Shown one piece after another: positions 1-7,989 of a stretch of 18,379 nucleotides of DNA. Under the pieces are notes generated by a model, which saw only the letters and a program-made list of their open reading frames with translations, had not been told where the DNA came from and ran no database searches. Where the stretch lies: NCBI GenBank assembly GCA_963930325.1, contig CAWVME010000124.1, positions 1-18,379 on the forward strand, in the 5' to 3' direction. The stretch's first letter is position 1. Each line of letters opens with the position of its first letter. The stretch is from CALXJM01 sp963930325 (GTDB lineage Bacteria; Bacillota; Clostridia; TANB77; CAG-508). A program made the position numbers and the translations under genes.

Positions 1-30
1 ATTTTTATAAATCCTTATTTTATAAGGGTT

Positions 31-2802
31 TTACGCATTTTTACCACAACAGTTTTTGTACTTTTTGCCACTTCCACATGGACATGGATCGTTTCTTCCT
101 ACTTTGGGTCCATTATTTACAATTGGCGTTTTAGATTCTGTTTCTACATTATTGGCTTTATCACTACCTGTTGTTTTAGGAACTCCCTGTAATTTTTCTG
201 TCATAATTTTTACTGTTTGTGTTCTTTTTATTTCTTTTGGTTTTTGTACATTCATAAGTAATTTAACCACGTCTTGTTTTACATCTTCTACCATTTGGTC
301 AAACATGTCAAATCCTTCAATTCTATATAAAGCAACTGGATCTTTTTGTCCATATGCTCGAAGTCCAATTCCATCTTTCAATTCATCCATGTTGTCAATG
401 TGATCCATCCATTTTTGATCTACTACTCTTAGCATAATAACTCTTTCGAGTTCTCTTATTTCTTGCTCTCCAATTTCTTTTTCTTTTTCTGCATATTTTG
501 CAAAAGCTTTTTCTTGTAATTCTTCTATTATTTTTTCTGGCATTACATGTTCTGATTTTAATGTTTCTAAATTTTCTATTCCGAAAATCATACGAATCTC
601 ATTTAGTAGTCCTTTTTGATTTAGATGTTCTTTCTTTTCTACTCCTGCTGTATAACTATTAACTATGCTAGTAGCTACAGAAGAAATCATATTCATAATG
701 TTTTCTTTTAAGTTTTCTCCGTTTAATACTTGACGTCTTTGAGCATATATAATTTCTCTTTGTGTATTCATAACATCATCATATTGCAATACATGTTTTC
801 TCATGCTAAAGTGTCTACCTTCTACTCTTTTCTGCGCATTTTCTACAGCACTTGAAAGGATTTTTAATTCAATTGGTATATTTTCATCTGCATTTAAAGA
901 TTCATATACTCTAGTTGCAATATCTCCTCCAAAGATTTTCATTAGGTCATCGTCTAATCCAATATAAAATCTAGATTCTCCTATATCTCCCTGACGTCCA
1001 CTACGCCCACGTAACTGGTTGTCAATTCTCCTAGACTCATGCCTTTCTGTACCAATAATCTTTAATCCTCCTGCCTCAATTACCTTTTTCTTCTCTTCTT
1101 GGATTGTTTGTTCGTATTTTTCTTCTAATTCTCTAAATTTTCCTCTTGCTGCTAATACTTCCTCATCTTGTGTTTCATTAAATGTTGAAGCTTTTCCAAT
1201 CAAATCATCTGAATATCCTAATTTTTTCATTTCTTGTTTTGCTAGGAATTCACTGTTTCCACCAAGCATAATGTCTGTACCACGTCCTGCCATATTTGTA
1301 GCAATAGTAACTGCACCATATTTACCAGCTTGAGCAATGATTTCAGCTTCTTTTTCATGGTATTTTGCATTTAATACAGTATGAGGAATTCCCTCTTTTT
1401 TCAAAATATTACTTAATTTTTCAGATTTTTCGATGGAAATTGTTCCCACAAGAACTGGCTGTCCTTTTGCATGACTTTTTTTAATGTCTTCTACAATTGC
1501 CCTAAATTTAGCATTTTCATTTTTGTAAATAATGTCATTATTGTCTACACGGATTACTGGTTTGTTAGTAGGAATTTCAATAACATCTAAATTATAAATT
1601 TCTCTAAATTCATTTTCCTCTGTTTTGGCAGTACCTGTCATTCCTGCTAATTTTTTATACATTCTAAAGTAATTTTGGAAAGTAATCGTAGCTAAAGTTT
1701 TAGATTCATTTGCAATTTTTACATGTTCTTTTGCTTCAATGGCTTGGTGTAATCCATTGTTATATCTTCTTCCATACATAATTCTTCCTGTGAATTCGTC
1801 AACGATAAGTACTTCTCCATCTTTTAGAATATAATCTGTGTCTTTTTTCATAATCCCATGTGCACGTAGTGCCTGATTAATATGATGCACAATCTCTGAA
1901 TTATCTAGATCATTTAAATTATCTAATTTGAAATATTCTTCTGCTTTTTTTATTCCTTTTCCCGTAAGACTAGCAGATTTTGCTTTCAAATCTATAATAT
2001 AGTCATAGTTTTCATTATCTTGTGTTTGTTCATAGTTCTTTATGTCTTCTTCTACTAATGTTTTAGCTTTTAGTCTTCTTACAAACTCATCTGCTTTTTT
2101 ATATAAATCTGAAGATTCATTTGCACTTCCTGAAATAATTAAAGGAGTACGTGCTTCATCTATTAAAATACTATCAATCTCATCAACAATAGCATAGTGA
2201 AGTTCTCTTTGAACCATTTGTTCTTTGTAAATAACCATATTGTCTCTTAGATAGTCAAAACCATATTCATTATTGGTTCCATAAGTTATGTCTGCGTTAT
2301 AGGCCAATTTCTTATCTTCTGGATTCATTCTACTTAACACAAGTCCTACTGATAAGCCTAGAAACTTATAAAGTTTTCCCATCCATTCTCCTTGCATTTT
2401 TGCTAGGTAATCGTTAACAGTAACTAAATGAACACCTTTTCCTTCTAAGGCATTTAAATATAAAGGAAATGTAGCGGTTAAGGTTTTTCCTTCTCCTGTT
2501 TTCATTTCTGCAATTCTTCCTTGGTGTAATACAATTGCTCCTAGTAATTGTACATCAAAAGCTCTTTGTCCAAGTACTCTTACACCAGCTTCTCTAACCG
2601 TTGCAAAGGCTTCTGGTAGCAATTGATCTAAAGTTTCTCCTTGACCTAAACGTTCTTTGAATTCTGCTGTTTTAGCTTGTAATTGTGCATCAGACAAATT
2701 CTTCATCTCTGGCTCTAAGCTGTTTATTTTTTCCACTAAAGGTTTAATTCTTTTTATTTCTCTTTCGCTATAATCTCCAAATATTTTATTAAGTAATCCC
2801 AT
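31..2802 (-). CDS. secA: SecA preprotein translocase ATPase
   Basis: SecA is the cytoplasmic ATPase motor that pushes unfolded preproteins through SecYEG. At 923 aa the protein is full length for the family. Visible motifs are Walker A MKTGEGKT (about residues 100-107), Walker B DEID followed by SILIDEARTPLIISG (from about 207), the helicase part with TNMAGRGTD and RGRSGRQGD, and a C-terminal zinc-binding tail CPCGSGKKYKNCC of the type that binds SecB or lipids. I chose the start at 2802 because GGAGGG lies 4 nt upstream and the protein then begins MGLLNKIFG like other SecA. An in-frame ATG at 2814 overlaps that SD and has none of its own. Transcription is probably from a promoter at 2872-2900. 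It diverges from the plus-strand gene at 2986. The prfB gene that often follows secA is not seen before the window ends. The reading frame contains no CGG codon. Confidence 0.97.
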   Translation of the reverse strand: MGLLNKIFGDYSEREIKRIKPLVEKINSLEPEMKNLSDAQLQAKTAEFKERLGQGETLDQLLPEAFATVREAGVRVLGQRAFDVQLLGAIVLHQGRIAEMKTGEGKTLTATFPLYLNALEGKGVHLVTVNDYLAKMQGEWMGKLYKFLGLSVGLVLSRMNPEDKKLAYNADITYGTNNEYGFDYLRDNMVIYKEQMVQRELHYAIVDEIDSILIDEARTPLIISGSANESSDLYKKADEFVRRLKAKTLVEEDIKNYEQTQDNENYDYIIDLKAKSASLTGKGIKKAEEYFKLDNLNDLDNSEIVHHINQALRAHGIMKKDTDYILKDGEVLIVDEFTGRIMYGRRYNNGLHQAIEAKEHVKIANESKTLATITFQNYFRMYKKLAGMTGTAKTEENEFREIYNLDVIEIPTNKPVIRVDNNDIIYKNENAKFRAIVEDIKKSHAKGQPVLVGTISIEKSEKLSNILKKEGIPHTVLNAKYHEKEAEIIAQAGKYGAVTIATNMAGRGTDIMLGGNSEFLAKQEMKKLGYSDDLIGKASTFNETQDEEVLAARGKFRELEEKYEQTIQEEKKKVIEAGGLKIIGTERHESRRIDNQLRGRSGRQGDIGESRFYIGLDDDLMKIFGGDIATRVYESLNADENIPIELKILSSAVENAQKRVEGRHFSMRKHVLQYDDVMNTQREIIYAQRRQVLNGENLKENIMNMISSVATSIVNSYTAGVEKKEHLNQKGLLNEIRMIFGIENLETLKSEHVMPEKIIEELQEKAFAKYAEKEKEIGEQEIRELERVIMLRVVDQKWMDHIDNMDELKDGIGLRAYGQKDPVALYRIEGFDMFDQMVEDVKQDVVKLLMNVQKPKEIKRTQTVKIMTEKLQGVPKTTGSDKANNVETESKTPIVNNGPKVGRNDPCPCGSGKKYKNCCGKNA

Positions 2803-2871
2803 AAAACCCTCCATTTAAGCAATTTAATTGTTCATTAAAAGATACTTAAGCTAATTATTCTAATCTTTATA

Positions 2872-2900
2872 ACTATATCATTATTTTTTGTACAAATCAA
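2872..2900 (-). promoter_or_regulatory. candidate secA promoter
   Basis: Read on the minus strand there is a -35 box TTGATT (2895-2900), a 17-nt spacer and a -10 box TATAGT (2872-2877). These match the housekeeping consensus at 4/6 and 5/6 positions. The box lies about 70 nt upstream of the secA start in the divergent 171-nt gap. AT-rich DNA yields such matches by chance, so confidence is moderate. No equally good promoter was found for the divergent plus-strand gene. Confidence 0.45.
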
Positions 2901-2985
2901 GCATATTTACACATTTACATCATAGACTGTAAAAAGAAAAGGAACATTTTATTTTTAGTAATCGCTTCCTTAAGGAGGAAAAAAT

Positions 2986-3531
2986 ATGTTTATTTGTAAT
3001 ATAAAAGTAAATGGCAGTAGAGTTTTTAAAATTTTTGTACTGGTTATAGCTATTTTAGTTGCTTTTTTATTTGTATTTATTACTTGGAAAATTTTTCATG
3101 AAAGCCATTTTGAAAAAGTAAATGATAAATTAAATCTGCCTTCTATAACTCAAATCACTGCAGATAATTATACAGATATATTAAAAGCCGTTCATGAAAA
3201 CTTAGACAATTATATTGGTCAAAAAATTTGTTTTAGTGGTTACATTTACCGTGCTATTGATTTTACAGAAGAAGAATTTGTTTTAGCAAGAGATATGATT
3301 GTAAGTTCTAACTCTGAAACTTTAATTGTTGGATTTCTATGTCATTCAGATAAGGTTTCTAATATTCCTAATAATGCATGGGTAGAAATTACTGGTACTA
3401 TAAAAAAGGGAACATATCATTCTGAAATTCCTATAATTTATGTTACAGAATTAAAACAAATAGAAAAGCCATCAGATGAATTTGTTTATCCTCCAGATGA
3501 CTCCTATATTCCTACTTCAGTACTATTTTAA
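2986..3531 (+). CDS. membrane-anchored DUF1980/YcgQ-like OB-fold protein
   Basis: This 181-aa protein has a short N-terminal cytoplasmic stretch and one hydrophobic segment (about residues 14-36), followed by an extracytoplasmic domain. The domain (about 60-170) contains YIGQKICFSGYIYR, FVLARDMIV, NAWVEITGTI and a terminal DEFVYPPDD. This pattern resembles the C-terminal domain of the YcgQ/DUF1980 (TIGR03943) family, usually paired with a YcgR/DUF318-type permease. No permease partner is present here, and the protein is much shorter than YcgQ, lacking its multi-span N-terminal part. The start is supported by AAGGAGG 7 nt upstream. It is the only gene on the plus strand and converges on the SSB-like gene through a shared terminator. 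The family assignment comes from remembered sequence features. The biochemical role is unknown. Confidence 0.75.
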   Translation: MFICNIKVNGSRVFKIFVLVIAILVAFLFVFITWKIFHESHFEKVNDKLNLPSITQITADNYTDILKAVHENLDNYIGQKICFSGYIYRAIDFTEEEFVLARDMIVSSNSETLIVGFLCHSDKVSNIPNNAWVEITGTIKKGTYHSEIPIIYVTELKQIEKPSDEFVYPPDDSYIPTSVLF

Positions 3532-3546
3532 TTATATTTATGAAGA

Positions 3547-3588
3547 TTTTGTTGAATAGGGAAGATTACTTTTTCCTATTCAACAAAA
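3547..3588 (-). repeat. intergenic palindrome, copy A
   Basis: The arms TTTTGTTGAATAGG (3547-3560) and CCTATTCAACAAAA (3575-3588) pair over 14 bp around a 14-nt loop. It is one of four related hairpins in the window (others at 10487-10529, 11308-11348 and 15847-15891) that share the 5' arm consensus TTTTGTTGTATAGGAAAA. Read on the minus strand, it directly follows the terminator of the SSB-like gene and overlaps that terminator's T-run. Confidence 0.7.
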
Positions 3589-3614
3589 AGAGGAACAGCA
3601 ATGTTCCTCTTTTT
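3585..3614. terminator. bidirectional intrinsic terminator
   Basis: A 12-bp perfect stem, AAAAAGAGGAAC (3585-3596) with GTTCCTCTTTTT (3603-3614), closes a 6-nt loop. Both strands have a T-run after the GC-rich core, so it can end the plus-strand gene that stops at 3531 and the minus-strand gene that stops at 3628. Confidence 0.85.
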
Positions 3615-3627
3615 TCTTCCTACTTGA

Positions 3628-4239
3628 TTATATTATTTCATAGATAGACACTTCAAAAGTCTCCACTATATAAGCTTTATTGTTTATCTCTTTAGAATAG
3701 TTCCTACTTTGTAGTCTTCCCCACAAAATAACGTTATCACCTCGTACCAACTTTTTCGTATAATCTGCACCTCTTCCCCAAGCAATACACGGGATAGCAG
3801 AACTTTGATTGTGATTTCTTTTTACGCAAACAAGCAATTCTGTTATTTTCTTTCCAAATGGAGTATACCTGAAAACCACGTCTTTGCAAAGGTCCCCTCT
3901 TAAGTTGACGTAGTTTTCATCTGGTTCACTTTCCGTGCAAATTCTAATGGATTCTGCAAGTACATATAATATTGAATGTACCTGCCTATCTCCTCCTTCT
4001 TCTTTCCTAGAACGTAGTTTTCCTTTCACCTCTATCTTCTTGCCAATCAGTGAGTTAATGTCATATTTTTTAGATATGACATCTTCTGGTATTATTACCC
4101 AGATATGGTCTTCCACATCACTCTTCCGTGCAATATATACCATTGCACGATACATATTTCGGCTTTTGATTTTAAAGGATTGCGTGATTTCTTTCAGAGT
4201 ACCGATAATCATAGCATTGCATTCTTCCTGTTGAAACAT
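3628..4239 (-). CDS. two-OB-fold single-stranded-DNA-binding-like protein
   Basis: This 203-aa protein resembles an SSB-like family known from Lachnospiraceae and other Clostridia. The C-terminal half (about 105-200) carries the SSB/OB pattern: NLRGDLCKDVVFRYTPFGK, IPCIAWGRGADY and ILWGRLQSRNYSKE. The N-terminal half (about 8-100) looks like a second, weaker OB fold. It lacks the acidic tail of housekeeping SSB, so an accessory role in DNA binding is inferred only. The start at 4239 has AAGGAGG 6 nt upstream. The gene is a one-gene unit with its own promoter (4371-4399) and terminator (3585-3614). Composition is odd: 39% GC over 3721-3900 against about 20-22% in sampled lines on either side. 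It also has the only in-frame CGG codon outside the priA and fmt shift sites (codon 38, 4126-4128, within ATT GCA CGG AAG). Recent horizontal transfer is likely. Confidence 0.8.
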   Translation of the reverse strand: MFQQEECNAMIIGTLKEITQSFKIKSRNMYRAMVYIARKSDVEDHIWVIIPEDVISKKYDINSLIGKKIEVKGKLRSRKEEGGDRQVHSILYVLAESIRICTESEPDENYVNLRGDLCKDVVFRYTPFGKKITELLVCVKRNHNQSSAIPCIAWGRGADYTKKLVRGDNVILWGRLQSRNYSKEINNKAYIVETFEVSIYEII

Positions 4240-4351
4240 TGGTATTCCTCCTTATCGTTATTCTTGGCACATATTCTCAAGTAGAAAGATTTTCTAAATA
4301 TGCTTTCATAAATATATGATAAGCAAAATCTAGAAATGCTCATTGAGATAT

Positions 4352-4366
4352 GTACAAAAACTGTAC
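4352..4366. promoter_or_regulatory. possible operator of the SSB-like gene
   Basis: The perfect inverted repeat GTACA-AAAAC-TGTAC starts 5 nt downstream of the -10 box of the promoter at 4371-4399, so it covers the expected transcription start. That is a standard place for a repressor dimer. No regulator gene is adjacent, and a 5-bp arm can arise by chance. Confidence 0.35.
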
Positions 4367-4370
4367 TCCT

Positions 4371-4399
4371 ATTTTATCACGATTCATTGCATTTGTAAA
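4371..4399 (-). promoter_or_regulatory. promoter of the SSB-like gene
   Basis: The -35 box TTTACA (4394-4399) and -10 box TAAAAT (4371-4376) are each 5/6 matches to the housekeeping consensus and are separated by exactly 17 nt. It sits in the 202-nt gap after the AI-2E permease and leaves a leader of roughly 125 nt before the ATG at 4239. I saw no convincing U-tract terminator for the permease gene in this gap. Confidence 0.65.
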
Positions 4400-4441
4400 C
4401 TATTTTTGTAAACCAATGACAGGTTTAACAAATTCAAGGTT

Positions 4442-5539
4442 TTATTTTCTATCAAAAATAGTTTTTACAACTCCTTTATCTATTAAAGAACCAAATATGT
4501 TCTTAAATATAATTAGTAGAATTGGCCCTAGTAATAAACCAATCACTCCTATAAATTTAAATCCTGTATACATGGCAATCAATGTAAAAATTGGATGAAT
4601 TCCTATGTTTTTACTAACTATTTTAGGTTCCATTAGTTGCCTTACAATAGATATGATAGCAAGCAATGCTAAAAGTGCAATAGCAAGTTTTATATCACCA
4701 TTAATAGCTACTATTACAGCCCATGGAACTAGCACTGTACCTGATCCAAGAATAGGTAATGCATCTACAAACCCTATAGCTAGAGCCGCTATTAATGGAT
4801 AATTTACGTTAAATCCTAGAAAAGATAAAGCAAATAGTCCGATCAAAGTAATCACAAAAGAAATAAGAACTAATGTTAATTCTGCTTTTAAATAACAACC
4901 AAGTTCAATTAGAATTTCCTTGGTATGCAAAGAAAACTTTTTAACCCATGTTTTAGGGAAATGGTGTTCTACTTGGTCTAGCATATAAATTCTATCAATA
5001 CATACAAAATACGTTGCCATTAATGTAATTCCTACATAAATTCCTATTGCAGGTAAAGAAGTTACTATCTGTAACATTGAAGTCAAAAACTCTTTTACTT
5101 TTTCCGTAATAAATCCCAAAAATTCAAGCGCAGAATTTTGCAATGCTTCTGCTACTTGATCTGAAATCTGTATTTTATCAAATTCAATAGCTTCTATAAT
5201 ATATTGTATTTGTGTATAGGCCTTTTCAAAATAGGTGTTTAAACTTTGCAATAAATTAGATCCTTCTGAAATAAGACTAGTAATTCCCCATACAATTAGT
5301 CCAACAATAATTAAAGATGCTACAATCATTATTAAAATAGCACTCTTTTTCCTTCCAAGTTTTGTCTTTCTCATTAGTTTTCTAATAATTGGCTCTAATA
5401 CAGCAGCAATTAAAAACGCTATAACAAATGGCATGTAAAATATAGCTAGTTTAAAAGCAAAATACATTCCGATAATAGTTCCAATAAAAATAGCAATCCT
5501 TTTTAAAACTTTTGTCCAGTAGCCCATATCTACAACCAT
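4442..5539 (-). CDS. AI-2E family transporter (YdbI/YtvI-like permease)
   Basis: This 365-aa integral membrane protein has the AI-2E family layout. There are hydrophobic helices near the N-terminus (about 13-50 and 65-90), a long polar segment (about 90-150), a helix around 155-180, and a C-terminal helical bundle (about 215-345) containing the signature region VDALPILGSGTVLVPW, then RQLMEPKIV and a final GLLLGPILLIIF. Members include the AI-2 exporter TqsA, sodium/proton antiporters and the sporulation permease YtvI, so the substrate cannot be assigned here. The start at 5539 has AAGGAGAG 6 nt upstream. A second Met four codons later (MGYW) is possible. It begins 21 nt after the fhs stop and is probably co-transcribed with it. 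Confidence 0.88.
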   Translation of the reverse strand: MVVDMGYWTKVLKRIAIFIGTIIGMYFAFKLAIFYMPFVIAFLIAAVLEPIIRKLMRKTKLGRKKSAILIMIVASLIIVGLIVWGITSLISEGSNLLQSLNTYFEKAYTQIQYIIEAIEFDKIQISDQVAEALQNSALEFLGFITEKVKEFLTSMLQIVTSLPAIGIYVGITLMATYFVCIDRIYMLDQVEHHFPKTWVKKFSLHTKEILIELGCYLKAELTLVLISFVITLIGLFALSFLGFNVNYPLIAALAIGFVDALPILGSGTVLVPWAVIVAINGDIKLAIALLALLAIISIVRQLMEPKIVSKNIGIHPIFTLIAMYTGFKFIGVIGLLLGPILLIIFKNIFGSLIDKGVVKTIFDRK

Positions 5540-5560
5540 TTGAAACTCTCCTTTTTTAAT

Positions 5561-7216
5561 TTAAAAAATTCCTATTATATTTCCATCATAATCTAGGTCT
5601 ATCATCTCTGCAGCTGGTGTTTTTGGTAAACCTGGCATAGTAAAAATATTTCCTGTTAAAACAACAACGAATTCTGCCCCTGCTTTTAAAATTACATCTT
5701 TAATATGAATTGTAAACGGTTCTTTGCATTCTAAGTTGTGTGCATCATCTGAAAGAGAATATTGTGTTTTAGCAATGCAAACTGGTAAATTTGTGTATCC
5801 CATATTTTCTATTTTTTTTATTTTTTCTAAACTTTCATTAGTATATTCTACTCCTACAGCACCATAAATTTTAGTAGCCACTTTTTCTATTTTTTCTATA
5901 ATACTGTCCTCTGATAGATAAGCATAATGCATATCGCTTTCTTTTTCTGCTAGTTTAGCTACTTCTTCTGCTAATTCTATGGCTCCATTCCCGCCATTTT
6001 CCCATACTTCTGCTAATGAAATAGGAATATTTTTTTCTTTCATAGTGCTAATAAGCATTTCTATTTCTTCTTTTGTGTCTTGTTTGTATCGGTTAATTGC
6101 TACAATAGTATTTAGTCCAAATACTTCCTTTAAGTTTTGCACATGTTTTAATAAATTTTCTATTCCTACTTTTAATGCTTCTACATTCGGAATAGACACC
6201 TCTTCTTTATTTACTCCGCCATGATATTTGAGTGCTTTTATAGTCGCTACGCAAACTGCTACATCAGGTTTTATACATGCTATTCTTGACTTAATGTCTA
6301 TAAATTTTTCAGCTCCCAAATCTGCCCCAAATCCAGCTTCTGTAATTACATAATCTCCTAATCTCAATGCCATATTAGTTGCTACTATACTGTTACATCC
6401 ATGCGCAATGTTTGCAAATGGTCCTCCATGAATAATAGCAGGTGTGTGTTCTAAGGTTTGTACTAAATTGGGTTTAAAAGCTTCTTTTAAAAGAGCAAGC
6501 ATAGCACCATCTGCTTTTAAATCTTTTGCCGTTATAGGTTCATCACTCTCATTATACCCGATTATAATATTTCCTAATCGCCTTTTTAAATCTTTTAAGT
6601 CTTTACTTAAGCAAAATATTGCCATAATTTCTGAAGCAACTGATATATCAAATCCGTCTTTTCTTGGTGACGTTTTTTTATCATTTAATCCGATTTCTAC
6701 GCATCTAAGTGCTCTATCGTTCATATCTAAGCATCTTTTCCATGTTACTTCTTTGATTTTCAATTCATTTCCATGGTATATGTGATTATCAATAAGTGCA
6801 GACAATAAATTATTTGCAGCAGTAATTGCATGAATATCTCCCGTAAAATGCAAATTAATTTCATCCATTGGAGCTACTTGGGCATATCCTCCACCAGTAG
6901 CTCCTCCTTTAATTCCAAAAACTGGACCTAATGATGGTTCTCTTAATGCTAATATGGATTTTTTACCTATTTTTCTCAAACCATCTGCCAATCCAATGGC
7001 AATTGTAGTTTTTCCTTCTCCTAATGGTGTAGGATTAATTGATGTAATAAGTACCAGTTTCCCTTTTGTTTTATTTTCTAAACTCTTTACGTCGATGTTT
7101 CCTATTTTTGCTTTATATTTTCCATAAGGTTCTATTGCTTCAGAAATTCCTAGTGATGTTGCTATTTCGTTTATATTTTTTAGTGGAATTCTTTTAGCAA
7201 TTTCTACATCTGTCAT
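5561..7216 (-). CDS. fhs: formate-tetrahydrofolate ligase
   Basis: The enzyme joins formate to tetrahydrofolate using ATP to give 10-formyl-THF, the entry step of the methyl branch of the Wood-Ljungdahl pathway and a one-carbon source for purines and fMet. The 552-aa length is normal for the family. Motifs seen are the P-loop TPLGEGKTT (about 63-71), REPSLGPVFGIKGGATGGGY, VAPMDEINLHFTGD and a C-terminal TGNIFTMPGLPKTPAAE. The frame is open further upstream, but GGAGG 5 nt before the ATG at 7216 and the family's usual N-terminus (TDVEIA) fix the start. A small hairpin (7231-7246) sits 4 nt ahead of the SD. Its product feeds Fmt, encoded at 11908-12892. Confidence 0.97.
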   Translation of the reverse strand: MTDVEIAKRIPLKNINEIATSLGISEAIEPYGKYKAKIGNIDVKSLENKTKGKLVLITSINPTPLGEGKTTIAIGLADGLRKIGKKSILALREPSLGPVFGIKGGATGGGYAQVAPMDEINLHFTGDIHAITAANNLLSALIDNHIYHGNELKIKEVTWKRCLDMNDRALRCVEIGLNDKKTSPRKDGFDISVASEIMAIFCLSKDLKDLKRRLGNIIIGYNESDEPITAKDLKADGAMLALLKEAFKPNLVQTLEHTPAIIHGGPFANIAHGCNSIVATNMALRLGDYVITEAGFGADLGAEKFIDIKSRIACIKPDVAVCVATIKALKYHGGVNKEEVSIPNVEALKVGIENLLKHVQNLKEVFGLNTIVAINRYKQDTKEEIEMLISTMKEKNIPISLAEVWENGGNGAIELAEEVAKLAEKESDMHYAYLSEDSIIEKIEKVATKIYGAVGVEYTNESLEKIKKIENMGYTNLPVCIAKTQYSLSDDAHNLECKEPFTIHIKDVILKAGAEFVVVLTGNIFTMPGLPKTPAAEMIDLDYDGNIIGIF

Positions 7217-7230
7217 AAAAACCTCCATTC

Positions 7231-7246
7231 GAGCAATTTTATGCTC
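7231..7246 (-). promoter_or_regulatory. hairpin just upstream of the fhs ribosome binding site
   Basis: GAGCA (7231-7235) and TGCTC (7242-7246) can pair around a 6-nt loop, ending 4 nt from the GGAGG of fhs (7222-7226). It has no T-run in the transcribed direction, so it is not an intrinsic terminator. A role in translation or mRNA processing is only a possibility. Confidence 0.3.
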
Positions 7247-7289
7247 TAACAAAATTCTTAATAAAAACCCATGATAATATTTTTTATAT

Positions 7290-7730
7290 TTATAGTAAAG
7301 CTCCTGCGACAATTCCTATAACTGCCCCAACAATAACTTGCTTTGGAGTATGTCCTAAAACTTCTACTAATTTTTCTTGCACTTCTTCTACTTTTAATCC
7401 TGGTGTTTCTATAATTTTATTTAATAGTTTAGCTTGCTTACCTGCTGCTCTTCTTACTCCGGCTGCATCATACATAACTACAAAAGCAAATATAAGTGTA
7501 AGTGCAAATAAAGGCGTATCCCAGCCTTCATTTTTTCCAACTAGAGTAGCCAATCCTGCTACTACAGCAGAATGAGAGCTTGGCATACCACCTGCTCCTA
7601 AAATTCTTTTAAAATTAAATTTTTTAGTTGTTACTAAATCATATATTACTTTAAATAATTGAATAAAAAACCATAATCCAAAAGGTATATATATGTATTT
7701 ATTTTGAACTATACTTATTAAAATTTGCAT
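7290..7730 (-). CDS. divergent PAP2 family membrane protein (YuiD/DUF212)
   Basis: This 146-aa membrane protein matches the YuiD/DUF212 'divergent PAP2' family. It has an N-terminal hydrophobic segment, then GAGGMPSSHSA (about 46-56), a central helix LFALTLIFAFVVMYDAAGVRR, and a C-terminal GHTPKQVIVGAVIG. The SSHS and GHT(P) pieces correspond to the PAP2 phosphatase signature, so lipid-phosphate phosphatase activity is a family-based guess. Relatives are often found near isoprenoid genes, but none is seen here. The start at 7730 has AAGGGG about 11 nt upstream, rather distant. It lies 28 nt after xseB and is probably in the same operon. Confidence 0.85.
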   Translation of the reverse strand: MQILISIVQNKYIYIPFGLWFFIQLFKVIYDLVTTKKFNFKRILGAGGMPSSHSAVVAGLATLVGKNEGWDTPLFALTLIFAFVVMYDAAGVRRAAGKQAKLLNKIIETPGLKVEEVQEKLVEVLGHTPKQVIVGAVIGIVAGALL

Positions 7731-7758
7731 GTTTTTTCAATCCCCTTTTTGCTTTTCA

Positions 7759-7989
7759 CTATTCAGCTGTAAATCCTTTTTCTGTCAATTCTCCATCTTG
7801 CTCTATTAATATTGTTATTTTCTTTTCTGCATTTTCTAATATTTTGCTAGCATTTTTTGCTAGCTTCATTCCTCTTTCAAATTTGTTCACAGCCTCGTCT
7901 AAGTTGTCATTCCCTTTTTCTAATTCCTCTGTTATTGTCTCCAATTCTTTCATAATTTCTTCAAAATTTTCTGTTTTATTTTCTTCCAT
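7759..7989 (-). CDS. xseB: exodeoxyribonuclease VII small subunit
   Basis: XseB forms the helical accessory part of exonuclease VII with XseA and degrades single-stranded DNA from both ends. The protein is 76 aa from this start and contains the family pattern NFEEIMKELETITEELEKG, then NLDEAVNKFERGMKLAK. I chose ATG 7989 because it places the FEE motif about 8 residues in, as in other XseB. A longer frame from 8040 adds 17 unlike residues and has no SD. The chosen start also lacks an adjacent SD; a GAAAGGGG at 8017-8024 is separated from it by a hairpin (see that entry). The gene is separated from xseA by an inserted small gene (8051-8563), which is unusual for this pair. Confidence 0.9.
   Translation of the reverse strand: MEENKTENFEEIMKELETITEELEKGNDNLDEAVNKFERGMKLAKNASKILENAEKKITILIEQDGELTEKGFTAE

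Noticed and set aside
9..31. Hairpin AAATCCTTAT / ATAAGGGTTT at the end of secA as a terminator
   Set aside because: On the transcribed strand the stem contains a C-A mismatch, overlaps the stop codon and is not followed by a real T-run.
56..403. Plus-strand open frames lying opposite secA, fhs, xseA, priA and others
   Set aside because: They mirror strongly conserved genes on the other strand, lack SD sequences and show no recognisable domains.
2803..2814. secA start at 2814
   Set aside because: The ATG overlaps the SD of the 2802 start and has none itself; SecA proteins begin close to MGLLNKIFG.
2906..2934. TTTACA-N17-GTAAAA as promoter of the plus-strand gene at 2986
   Set aside because: The -10 box matches consensus poorly; AT-rich sequence gives such hits easily.
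3933..3935. Another CACGGAA in the SSB-like gene as a further shift site
   Set aside because: Here CGG is out of frame (TGC ACG GAA), so it presents no CGG codon to the ribosome.
4409..4427. TAAACC / GGTTTA hairpin after the AI-2E permease as a terminator
   Set aside because: Only 6 bp, AT-rich, and followed by ACAAAAATAG rather than a T-run; it also overlaps no other signal that would support it.
7217..7312. N-terminal extension of Fhs overlapping the DUF212 gene
   Set aside because: It is not part of the family's N-terminus, and a good SD sits directly ahead of ATG 7216.
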